The notes below the pieces were generated by a model. The model was given only the letters and a program-made list of their open reading frames with translations, had not been told where the DNA came from and made no database searches. This document shows, piece after piece, positions 25,362 to 32,778 of a stretch of DNA of 33,726 bases. Location: NCBI GenBank assembly GCA_002505355.1, contig DAUW01000125.1, forward strand, positions 1 to 33,726, written 5' to 3'. The position numbers and the translations under genes are program-made. How positions within the stretch are numbered: position 1 is the first letter of the stretch; each line of letters opens with the position of its first letter. This DNA comes from Euryarchaeota archaeon UBA229. GTDB lineage: Archaea; Thermoplasmatota; Poseidoniia; Poseidoniales; Poseidoniaceae.

Positions 25362-25367
25362 GGTGAG
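25362..25367 (+). promoter_or_regulatory. Shine-Dalgarno motif fixing the valS start
   Basis: GGTGAG ends four bases before ATG 25372. The alternative GTG at 25339 would add eleven residues outside the conserved family start. Confidence 0.5.
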
Positions 25368-25371
25368 GCAC

Positions 25372-27861
25372 ATGCCAACTCCAAGACTAACCGAAAAGCG
25401 ATGGTCAGTTGACCTAGAGAAAAAGATTCAAACTGGTCATTCAGAAAATCTCGAGGAATATTCTGCGAGATATGGATTTAATCCCAACTCTGGCAAGGAG
25501 ATTTTTGTCATTGACACTCCGCCCCCATATCCTTCGGGTACTTGGCACATCGGCGCAGTTGCGCAATATTCCATGATTGACGTGATTGCTCGATCACAGA
25601 GGCTGCTAGGAAAAGAAGTATACTTCCCATGGGGAGTAGACCGGAACGGGATAAATATAGAATTCACAGTGGAAAAAAATACTAAACGAAAAATGAAGAC
25701 ATATGATCGAGCAGAGTTCTTGGAATTGTGTAAACAAACTATTGAGGAGTTTACTCAAGCAATGAGAAATACAGCTAAGCGTGTTGGACTATCCTGCGAT
25801 TTTGATCGAGAATACCTTACCGATGCGCCAGACTATCGGTCTGTGACCCAGTCCATCTTTGTCGAGTTGTTCAAAAACGGGACAATTATTGAGGACCTGC
25901 GACCAAATATCTACGATCCAGTAGAAGGCACAACTATTGCCGACGCTGAGGTAGAAAGACTATCACGAAAGACGCAATTAGTTGATGTCATTTGGAAATT
26001 AACAGACGGCACTGAAGTAATCATATCAACCACCCGACCGGAGTTAATTTGCGCATGTGGAGTTGTAGTTGTTCACCCGGATGACCAGCGTTACAAGCAC
26101 CTTGTTGGTCAAAAAATAGCACTGCCAATACCGGTTAGCGGACGGGAGAAATACGTCGAGATCAAAACCCATGCTTCAGTCAAATCTGACTTTGGGTCCG
26201 GTGTCCTAATGGTGTGTTCATTTGGAGACCAAAACGATGTAGCCGTTTTCAGAGAACTAGGCTTGAGCCCATTTCAAGCGATTAATCTGGAGGGAAGAAT
26301 GACGGAAATAGCTGGTCAATGGTCTAATATGACCGTTATTGAGGCAAGAAAATCGATTATAGAATATCTAGTGAACAATAACCTCGTTGACAAAATAGAG
26401 GATCGCGAACAAGAAGTTCCGGTATCGGAGCGAGGAAAAAACCCGGTCGAGATAATTTTACTGAAAGAATGGTATGTTCGACAAACTCACATTCAAGAGA
26501 GGATGCGAGAGTTAATCGAAGATATTGAATTTCATCCGCCAAGAAACCGCCAATTTTTGCTCGATTGGATGGACAACATAAGTATTGATTGGCCTATTTC
26601 CCGACGACGATGGTATCATACAGAGATACCCATCTGGTATAGTGAAGACCAGAACTACGTGATCGTTCCACCTTCAGGTACTTACGTTCAGCCGTGGAAA
26701 GAAGACCCACCTGCTGGCAGTAGAGTTCTAGCTAGAAATTCAAGGGAAGATGTTGGCTCATATGATGAAATGGCAACAAGTTTAGGGCAAATAACCGGAG
26801 AACAGAAGGTTTTCGATACGTGGATGGATTCTTCAAATTCAAACTTGTTTGTGAGTGGTTATCTAAACCACCCTGAAATATTTGAGCAAGCCTTCCCAAC
26901 TGCATTACGACCTCAGGGTAAGGAAATAGTAAGAACTTGGTTGTATTACACTCTATTGAAATCTGCTCTACTGTTGGACAAACCAGGCTTCAAACACGTA
27001 TGGATTGACGGTTTGGGTATGGATCCATGGGGACGCAAGATGAGCAAATCCCTCGGTAATGGCATCGATGCAGATTCCGTATTGGAATGTGGTGCTGGAG
27101 GCCGAACTGGCTCATGGAAAGTCAAAGGACCAGAAAAAACCGTTAACTTGCGAGCCAACAAAATTGGTAGTGAATGCTTTAGATTGTGGAAGGCTTGTGA
27201 AGCTCAAGTTGGAGATGATTTCCACATCAACCCAGAAGAGATAGAGCAGAAGTATTTCGGAGTCCTAACCAAGCTGTTTAACGTTGCTAGATTTGCCTCG
27301 CAATTTGACGTACCGAATGATTTGGATAGCAGACCAAATAACCTTAACATCGAAGACGAGTGGATACTGCATGAATTCACCTCGATTCTTACCGAGGTAA
27401 AGCAGGCATGGACGAATCTAGATATTTATACAGCCACACAAGCATTGAAAACATTTGGCACTGGTATTCTACCTAGTCATTACCTTGAGATGGTTAAATC
27501 CCGGCTGTATGATGGAGATGAAAATGCCGCATGGACTATTCACCGGATAGTTAGGGACTTTTTGAGTGCGTTTAGCCCGATTTGTCCGTTTTTTACTCAT
27601 CACATATCAACCACAATTTATGGACGCTCAGCAGTTGACGTCGATACGTTTCCAGACAATCCATTCGGTGCCGAATTCGACCATAACAAGGGTGAAATTT
27701 TGCGCAACAAAACTCATGATTTACAGTCATTTAACGGTGATGTATGGAATAAGAAAAAGTCCAACGGCATCTCGCTTAACCAGCCAATTTCCGGCATATT
27801 AATACCCGAGAATTTGGTTGATTTTACCGACATCCTAACCTCCATGCACAGTTTAGAATGA
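25372..27861 (+). CDS. valS: Valyl-tRNA synthetase
   Basis: About 829 residues, class I synthetase. The ATP-binding HIGH motif reads HIGA near residue 59 in PPPYPSGTWHIGA. The editing (CP1) domain has STTRPEL and HPDDQRYKHLVG, then GSGVLMVCSFGDQNDV, which matches ValRS and not IleRS. TWMDSSNSN, RPQGKEIVRTWLYYT and KMSKSLGN (near 556) follow, then an anticodon-binding helical domain to the end. There is no long C-terminal coiled coil such as bacterial ValRS has. About 25 residues just after KMSKS (about 573-597, rich in Gly, Lys and Arg) look like an insertion compared with the family as I know it. The enzyme charges tRNA-Val. Its stop is two bases from the convergent dinB stop. Confidence 0.9.
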   Translation: MPTPRLTEKRWSVDLEKKIQTGHSENLEEYSARYGFNPNSGKEIFVIDTPPPYPSGTWHIGAVAQYSMIDVIARSQRLLGKEVYFPWGVDRNGINIEFTVEKNTKRKMKTYDRAEFLELCKQTIEEFTQAMRNTAKRVGLSCDFDREYLTDAPDYRSVTQSIFVELFKNGTIIEDLRPNIYDPVEGTTIADAEVERLSRKTQLVDVIWKLTDGTEVIISTTRPELICACGVVVVHPDDQRYKHLVGQKIALPIPVSGREKYVEIKTHASVKSDFGSGVLMVCSFGDQNDVAVFRELGLSPFQAINLEGRMTEIAGQWSNMTVIEARKSIIEYLVNNNLVDKIEDREQEVPVSERGKNPVEIILLKEWYVRQTHIQERMRELIEDIEFHPPRNRQFLLDWMDNISIDWPISRRRWYHTEIPIWYSEDQNYVIVPPSGTYVQPWKEDPPAGSRVLARNSREDVGSYDEMATSLGQITGEQKVFDTWMDSSNSNLFVSGYLNHPEIFEQAFPTALRPQGKEIVRTWLYYTLLKSALLLDKPGFKHVWIDGLGMDPWGRKMSKSLGNGIDADSVLECGAGGRTGSWKVKGPEKTVNLRANKIGSECFRLWKACEAQVGDDFHINPEEIEQKYFGVLTKLFNVARFASQFDVPNDLDSRPNNLNIEDEWILHEFTSILTEVKQAWTNLDIYTATQALKTFGTGILPSHYLEMVKSRLYDGDENAAWTIHRIVRDFLSAFSPICPFFTHHISTTIYGRSAVDVDTFPDNPFGAEFDHNKGEILRNKTHDLQSFNGDVWNKKKSNGISLNQPISGILIPENLVDFTDILTSMHSLE

Positions 27862-27863
27862 AA

Positions 27864-28976
27864 TCATTCCTCTTCATAAATTGAGAGGAGTCTGGTTTGT
27901 TTTGTTGAGGGTGTAGCTAAATGACCCAACCTAAAACCAATTAGACGGATCTTCTTATCTGGTTGAACATTGTTAGCAAATAATTTCTTTGCTAAACTTG
28001 TGAACACCTCATCGTCGTCCATAGATACTGGGATAGAACGCCCGTGCGTGTGTGTCTCGAATCCTGTGTAGCGAATCTTAACCTCGGCAAGTCTACCCGA
28101 AACACCAATTTCTCTTGCCGATTTCATTACTCTTCTAACAATACTCAATAAATTCTCCAGTACGATTTCATAATTATCACGGTCGTAATCAAACGTGTGT
28201 TCCTTACCAATTGATTTACGACTTCTGAGTGGACTAATCTCATTGGAAGTTCTACCCTCATACACCCTCGTTATCCAAGATGCAAAACGTTCTCCAGTTA
28301 TTCTAGCCAAGGAAAGTTCGCCATAGACATAGACCTCGTCGACGGTTGCAATCCCCCACTCGTTAAGCTGAGTTGCACGCTTCTTGCCGATTCCGGGGAC
28401 TTCGCGAATATCGCGACCGTCAAAAAAATCAACAAGTTCGTCAGGTAGTATTCTAAAAATTCCCCGAGGCTTGTTTATTTCACTAGCCATTTTAGCGAGG
28501 ATTCGATTGGCTGCTATACCAAAGGATGCGCTCAAACCTATTTCACGCATGATGTTGTCTTGTAATTCGCGACATAGTGCAACGGCTGCATCCCAGTCGT
28601 GATTCACATACTCTGTTACATCAAGATAGGCCTCATCGATACTTGCCTGTTCAAAGAATTCCGCCGGTTGTTTGAGAATTTTCATCACCTTGCGCGAGGC
28701 CCGCGAGTATAAACCACGGCTCCCTCTAATGTAGATTGCATTACCAAACGGTGCGCCCGGGCACCGCCGCCATGCTTCACTAATCGACATTGCTGATCGA
28801 ATGCCAAATTTGCGAGCAGCATAGTTACATGTAGAAACAATTCCCCGACCTCTACCATTTTCTGGATCCGACCCTATTACGAGGGGTATTGATTCATCAA
28901 AACCGTGGTGGAGCGTCTCTACTGCGGCATAGAAGGCATCTAAATCACAATGAACTATGATTCTTGAATCGCTCAT
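27864..28976 (-). CDS. dinB: Y-family DNA polymerase IV (Dpo4-like)
   Basis: The 370-residue translesion polymerase has catalytic acids Asp11 in HCDLDAFYAAVE and Asp114/Glu115 in ASIDEAYLDV. Other conserved blocks are GIVSTCNYAARKFGIRSAMS near 48-67, SFGIAANRILAKMASEINKPRG near 155-176, and the helix-hairpin-helix VPGIGKKRATQL near 193-204. A little-finger domain follows (about 240-350). The C-terminus carries a PCNA-binding-like peptide (QTRLLSIY, 360-367). GTGAT three bases before ATG 28976 supports the start. It lies 48 bases after serA on the same strand, so the two may be co-transcribed. It copies past damaged bases without proofreading. Confidence 0.94.
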   Translation of the reverse strand: MSDSRIIVHCDLDAFYAAVETLHHGFDESIPLVIGSDPENGRGRGIVSTCNYAARKFGIRSAMSISEAWRRCPGAPFGNAIYIRGSRGLYSRASRKVMKILKQPAEFFEQASIDEAYLDVTEYVNHDWDAAVALCRELQDNIMREIGLSASFGIAANRILAKMASEINKPRGIFRILPDELVDFFDGRDIREVPGIGKKRATQLNEWGIATVDEVYVYGELSLARITGERFASWITRVYEGRTSNEISPLRSRKSIGKEHTFDYDRDNYEIVLENLLSIVRRVMKSAREIGVSGRLAEVKIRYTGFETHTHGRSIPVSMDDDEVFTSLAKKLFANNVQPDKKIRLIGFRLGHLATPSTKQTRLLSIYEEE

Positions 28977-29024
28977 CTTATCACGTTATTGCTCAATGAG
29001 TGTCACAGGCTTTTGAGTTTGTAG

Positions 29025-30008
29025 TTATTTGAGGTATGATTTATTGACGACAAAGTCGCATTTCTTGCGTCCCAATATTGCGATAACGTTTTTTGCAATA
29101 TCCAGCCCTACACGCCGCTGTGCCTCGATTGTTGATGCGCCAATATGGGGCGTACTGTGGAAGTTTGGGTGCTGAATTAACGCATAATTTTTCGGCACTG
29201 GTTCTACTTCAAAAACATCCAAAGCAACGCTTTGAAGTACTGCATCATTAAGTGCTTTTAGCATATCTTGTTCGTTTACTATTCCACCTCTAGCACAGTT
29301 GATAATGTGATTGCCGCAAGTAATACCTTCGGTGGATTTACCGGGCATTTTACTGACCATTTCGTAGTTAACCAAGTGGTGTGTTTCGTCGGTAAGATTA
29401 CAATGAATAGAAATGTGAGTGCAGTTGGAAAATAGTGTATCAACAGATTTATGCAGTCTAGTGTTGTGGTTCTTAGCTATTTTAGGCGGCAAGTAAGGAT
29501 CGTATGCATGGACCGTCATGCCAAGTGATTGAGCAACCGCTCCCACACCTTGAGCAATTCTACCAAACCCGACTAATCCTAGATTTTTTCCGGCAAGTTC
29601 TGAGCCTTTCATACTCTTCTTTTCCCACTTACCGTCACGCATTGTACGATCTGATTTTGCAATATTACGCACTGATGCTAATAAATGGCCAATAGTAAGT
29701 TCTACAACTGATTGGGTTGACGCAATTGGTGCATTTACTACCGGGATACCTGCATCGCCCGCAGCTTCTAGGTCAATATTGTCAACCCCGACACCGGCCC
29801 TAGCGATTACTTTCAGCTTAGTTGACGCTGCAATAACTGAGGCAGTTAATTTTGTGGCACTCCTAACGATAACTGCATCAAAGTCATTCAACACTCCGGA
29901 ATTCAATTCATCGCTTTGAAAATATTTACTCGTCACCTCATGTCCTTGACGTTCGAGAAATGCAATGGCTTCATCGGATAACCCGTCGGTCGCAATAATC
30001 CTAGCCAT
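29025..30008 (-). CDS. serA: D-3-phosphoglycerate dehydrogenase, short form without ACT domain
   Basis: The 327-residue NAD-dependent D-2-hydroxyacid dehydrogenase has ARAGVGVDNIDLEAA near residues 69-83, the dinucleotide-binding GLVGFGRIAQGV near 143-154, catalytic arginine in NCARGGIVNE, glutamate in DVFEVEP, and histidine His288 in TPHIGAST. VDNID and the overall order favour 3-phosphoglycerate dehydrogenase, the first step of serine synthesis, over other family members. The C-terminal regulatory ACT and intervening domains of longer SerA proteins are absent, so serine feedback through ACT is not expected. Together with glyA it supplies serine and glycine. It is divergent from the membrane protein at 30107. 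Confidence 0.85.
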   Translation of the reverse strand: MARIIATDGLSDEAIAFLERQGHEVTSKYFQSDELNSGVLNDFDAVIVRSATKLTASVIAASTKLKVIARAGVGVDNIDLEAAGDAGIPVVNAPIASTQSVVELTIGHLLASVRNIAKSDRTMRDGKWEKKSMKGSELAGKNLGLVGFGRIAQGVGAVAQSLGMTVHAYDPYLPPKIAKNHNTRLHKSVDTLFSNCTHISIHCNLTDETHHLVNYEMVSKMPGKSTEGITCGNHIINCARGGIVNEQDMLKALNDAVLQSVALDVFEVEPVPKNYALIQHPNFHSTPHIGASTIEAQRRVGLDIAKNVIAILGRKKCDFVVNKSYLK

Positions 30009-30106
30009 GATTGTCGCAAATCATGATGGTCAATAAACTTGACATTATTCATTAAACTAGCAAACCATTGAAACCGGATGTACAAGTAGGCTTTGTTGAG
30101 CGGGAC

Positions 30107-31255
30107 ATGGCTGCAGAGTTAGATGTGTCTGGATTGTTGTGGGCAACAGCGATTCTTTCCATACCAGTTGTTATGGCGCTACCAATGCGTTTAGCGTGGA
30201 GTTTCTTTATTGGTATCGGGCACGAAGAATCGCAATACCGTAATTCTGTCAGACAAATTATCGATGCTGGCAAACAGGTATCTCCATTTAGAACAACACT
30301 AAACGATATGGCCCGAAGTTTGAAGATTAAACCCTCCAAACAGCGGCTAATTGAGGCTGATCTGTTTCATCCGCTGACATTGTCGCATTTCCTATTGTTA
30401 CCGGCGTTAATCATTTTCCCCCTTGCGGTAATCATGGCGCTACCAATTATTGTTATTGGCTTACCCATGCTAATTTTGATTGAGTACCTACTGATCAGAA
30501 AAAAACTGTTGATTTACACCCTCAAACAAATGGAAAAAATTCTCCACTGGCAGGTGATTCATATTCCCAAACCGCACCGAGGTTCGATAGAAAAAGCGGG
30601 TAAAGTGAATGAGTTTTCTAACCACGTTATTCATTTTAATTACGTACCGCAAGGAGCATTCTTGGGTTTGTTCGCATGGCTCATCGTCCACTGGATTTTC
30701 AAATTAGACTCGACGACATTAGAACTGATTATCGCCTCGGGGTTGTACATCATTATGCTTGGTATACTAGGCGTATTGAACACCGCGTTTGAATCTGATT
30801 TAGTATTCGTTGACCCAGCAAAAGGTCGACTAGTTCCGGTTGACCAATGGCTTGAAAGTATTCTAAAACCAGTGGTTGGAATTGGTCTGTTATTCTTGAT
30901 TGGCCGAAATTTGCTCGACCAAGCGAGAGACGGCAATCCTGTAGTGTTCGCTGGCACTGTCCTACTACTGTTGTACGGTGCTGCCATAGTTGGTATCGCC
31001 TATCGCTGGGGATACTCAGTTTGGCGAGGTAATCGTGTCAAAGACGAATTTGAGGCACAAATAATCGATAATCTGATGCCGTTATCCTACGATTTGACGA
31101 GAACGAGAGGTAGGATTGAGTTTATCGCTCAAATGTCGATGGATGAACGTATTACTGTGATGAATGAAGCCCCTGCAAAACAGCTCACATTTGCAGATTT
31201 GCAGGCTTTACCCACTAGCAAGAATAGTGGCAATATACCGAAAAATCCACTCTAA
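30107..31255 (+). CDS. Unknown polytopic membrane protein
   Basis: About 382 residues; not recognised. There is a membrane helix at the N-terminus (about 8-28, LLWATAILSIPVVMALPM), then a hydrophilic stretch of about 60 residues. A long hydrophobic region follows (about 95-135, LLLPALIIFPLAVIMALPIIVIGLPMLILI), probably two helices. Later there are two helices near 185-230 (FLGLFAWLIVHWIF; LIIASGLYIIMLGILGVL) and two near 265-310. The C-terminal 70 residues are polar. An in-frame TTG at 30068 would add 13 residues; ATG 30107 is preferred because it puts the first helix at the start. It is a single plus-strand gene between divergent serA and the convergent MBL gene, whose stops are three bases apart. 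No function is proposed. Confidence 0.75.
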   Translation: MAAELDVSGLLWATAILSIPVVMALPMRLAWSFFIGIGHEESQYRNSVRQIIDAGKQVSPFRTTLNDMARSLKIKPSKQRLIEADLFHPLTLSHFLLLPALIIFPLAVIMALPIIVIGLPMLILIEYLLIRKKLLIYTLKQMEKILHWQVIHIPKPHRGSIEKAGKVNEFSNHVIHFNYVPQGAFLGLFAWLIVHWIFKLDSTTLELIIASGLYIIMLGILGVLNTAFESDLVFVDPAKGRLVPVDQWLESILKPVVGIGLLFLIGRNLLDQARDGNPVVFAGTVLLLLYGAAIVGIAYRWGYSVWRGNRVKDEFEAQIIDNLMPLSYDLTRTRGRIEFIAQMSMDERITVMNEAPAKQLTFADLQALPTSKNSGNIPKNPL

Positions 31256-31258
31256 TGA

Positions 31259-31966
31259 TTACAACCAAGGTATTTCATCTGGAATCTCGCCAAATAAGTT
31301 GGCTGGTAAGGCTACCTTAATTTTAGAAACATAACCTAATTGTGCGGTAGTATCATTCTGCCATCTCTGATAATCTTCGAAATCAGTCATTTGTAAAACT
31401 GGATTGTTTTGGTAATTCCATTCCAGTGATTGCATTTCAACACCTGGGGCTTCATGTCCGGTACAAACTAACAAGTTCTTGGAAAATTTTTGCATAACTT
31501 GCAATGAATCCCAATGATCTCTGACTCGACCGCTTGGTAAATCATCCCTACCCACGCCACCTTGTCCCGTAAATAGAAAGTCACCGGTGAACACTTGTTT
31601 AGATGTGATTACCAACATCGAGTCTTCTGTGTGACCAGGTACATGACAAAATCCGATCTCTTCATCACCGAGATACAATTTTGTCTCTGCATCCACGTAC
31701 TTTGTCACACCCAATGACGGTGTTGAGTGCCACATAACATAGTCACACCCTGTTTGATTAGCAATGGTAAAACATCCAGTTATGTGATCAGCATGAGTAT
31801 GGGTCGCAATACACATCTGTAGTGTAAGACCCATTTCGTTGATGATGCCTAAGTATGATTCAACATGGTCGAACACGGGGTCTATCAACGCTGATTTTTG
31901 GCTATCGTCATCGTAAATCAAGTAGGTCTTGGCCCAGCCGGTTTCATTGAGTTGCCGCATCTGCAT
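31259..31966 (-). CDS. ETHE1-like metallo-beta-lactamase fold hydrolase/dioxygenase
   Basis: About 235 residues. Metal ligands are visible: HTHADH (near 57-62, the HxHxDH motif), a histidine in HVPGHTEDSM, an aspartate in FTGDFLFTGQGGVGRDD, and a histidine in CTGHEAPG. The GDFLF-(x)n-GRDD stretch and the late EWNYQNNPVL segment resemble persulfide dioxygenase (ETHE1) and glyoxalase-II-like proteins. Oxidation of glutathione-like persulfides is the closest known role; the thiol used by this organism is unknown. ATG 31966 fits the family start (MQMRQLNE...TYLI). A TTG at 31996 would give ten more residues but lies upstream of the transcription start predicted from the TATA-like element at 32002. 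Confidence 0.8.
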   Translation of the reverse strand: MQMRQLNETGWAKTYLIYDDDSQKSALIDPVFDHVESYLGIINEMGLTLQMCIATHTHADHITGCFTIANQTGCDYVMWHSTPSLGVTKYVDAETKLYLGDEEIGFCHVPGHTEDSMLVITSKQVFTGDFLFTGQGGVGRDDLPSGRVRDHWDSLQVMQKFSKNLLVCTGHEAPGVEMQSLEWNYQNNPVLQMTDFEDYQRWQNDTTAQLGYVSKIKVALPANLFGEIPDEIPWL

Positions 31967-32001
31967 GGGGCCGACTGTGATGATGTAGTACTTCAATTTC
32001 A

Positions 32002-32009
32002 GTTATTTA
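32002..32009 (-). promoter_or_regulatory. TATA-like element for the MBL gene
   Basis: The minus strand reads ATAAATAA. A start about 26 bases downstream would fall near 31980, giving a leader of about 14 bases to ATG 31966. The gene on the other strand (32056) must also be driven from this AT-rich spacer. Confidence 0.4.
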
Positions 32010-32055
32010 TGATACATTGTTAAGCATTAAACCAAATGAGTTTCTGCCAAAAAAC

Positions 32056-32778
32056 ATGAGCCATCCTGAAATCGTCGTTCATCTTGAGCATGACGGGAAA
32101 GTTATGCTGGTAGATGCGCATGGGAATGGACCTATGGTTCCCGTCAGAGGCCGTCAGGATAGTTCGCAGGTACTTAGATTTCCAACTATTGCCGAAGTGG
32201 CCAAAACTGGAATAATCTTCGAGGAAAAACTGCAAACTAGGATAGAATTTGACGGCAACACCGTTTGGGTAATCAAGGGCTATCCAAAGATAGACTGGCC
32301 AATCGAATGGGCTTGGAAAGACAGTCTAATTTCTGATAACTCTGTCCATCCTGTAGCCAGGGAAGCAATTTATCGAAGCATCCATCGCTTAGTATCAAAA
32401 GTGGTAATAAAAAATGATCAGGGTAAGTTACTCATGGCTAAGGTTATGCGTGGTCATTTCTCAGGTTTTTGGACTCTACCAGGTGGGTATATGGACCATG
32501 ACGAACATCCAACCACCGGTTGCATTAGGGAGACTTTGGAGGAACTTGGAATCGATATCCTACTAGAGGACATAGCACCAGTGGTTACGCAGAAAATCTT
32601 CAATGATGAGGGTGTATCGTTCGTTTCATTTACCTATCAAGCCAAGTGGAACGGCGAATTGACAGATATGAACTTACTAACCGAGGAAATATCTGAGGCA
32701 GCCTGGTTCACCAAAGAAGCGGCACTCGAAGCCGCGGTTTCATACTTTGATTCTGAGGCCATTAAGCACCATGGTTAG
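32056..32778 (+). CDS. Nudix hydrolase with an N-terminal extra domain
   Basis: About 240 residues. The Nudix box is complete at about 143-166: Gly, five residues, Glu, seven residues, then RETLEELGI, matching G-x5-E-x7-R-E-U-x-E-E-x-G-U. It sits in a normal core (VVIKNDQGKLLMAKV, FSGFWTLPGGYM, then SFVSFTYQAKW and EISEAAWF). About 110 residues before the core form an extra domain (EIVVHLEHDGKVMLVDA, VLRFPTIAEV, TVWVIKGYP) that I do not recognise. Nudix enzymes hydrolyse nucleoside diphosphates linked to another group; the substrate is unknown. An in-frame TTG at 32017 could add 13 residues; ATG 32056 is preferred. The stop codon overlaps the convergent alaS stop. Confidence 0.87.
   Translation: MSHPEIVVHLEHDGKVMLVDAHGNGPMVPVRGRQDSSQVLRFPTIAEVAKTGIIFEEKLQTRIEFDGNTVWVIKGYPKIDWPIEWAWKDSLISDNSVHPVAREAIYRSIHRLVSKVVIKNDQGKLLMAKVMRGHFSGFWTLPGGYMDHDEHPTTGCIRETLEELGIDILLEDIAPVVTQKIFNDEGVSFVSFTYQAKWNGELTDMNLLTEEISEAAWFTKEAALEAAVSYFDSEAIKHHG

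Noticed and set aside
27856..27869. Palindrome GAATGA-AA-TCATTC over the valS and dinB stop codons, considered as a bidirectional terminator.
   Set aside because: It arises because both genes end in a Glu codon plus TGA facing each other; arms are only six bases and no T-run follows.
32775..32778. Overlapping stop codons of the Nudix and alaS genes, considered as a regulatory feature.
   Set aside because: Compact convergent gene ends are common in this window (also near 7450, 27862 and 31257); nothing else supports regulation.
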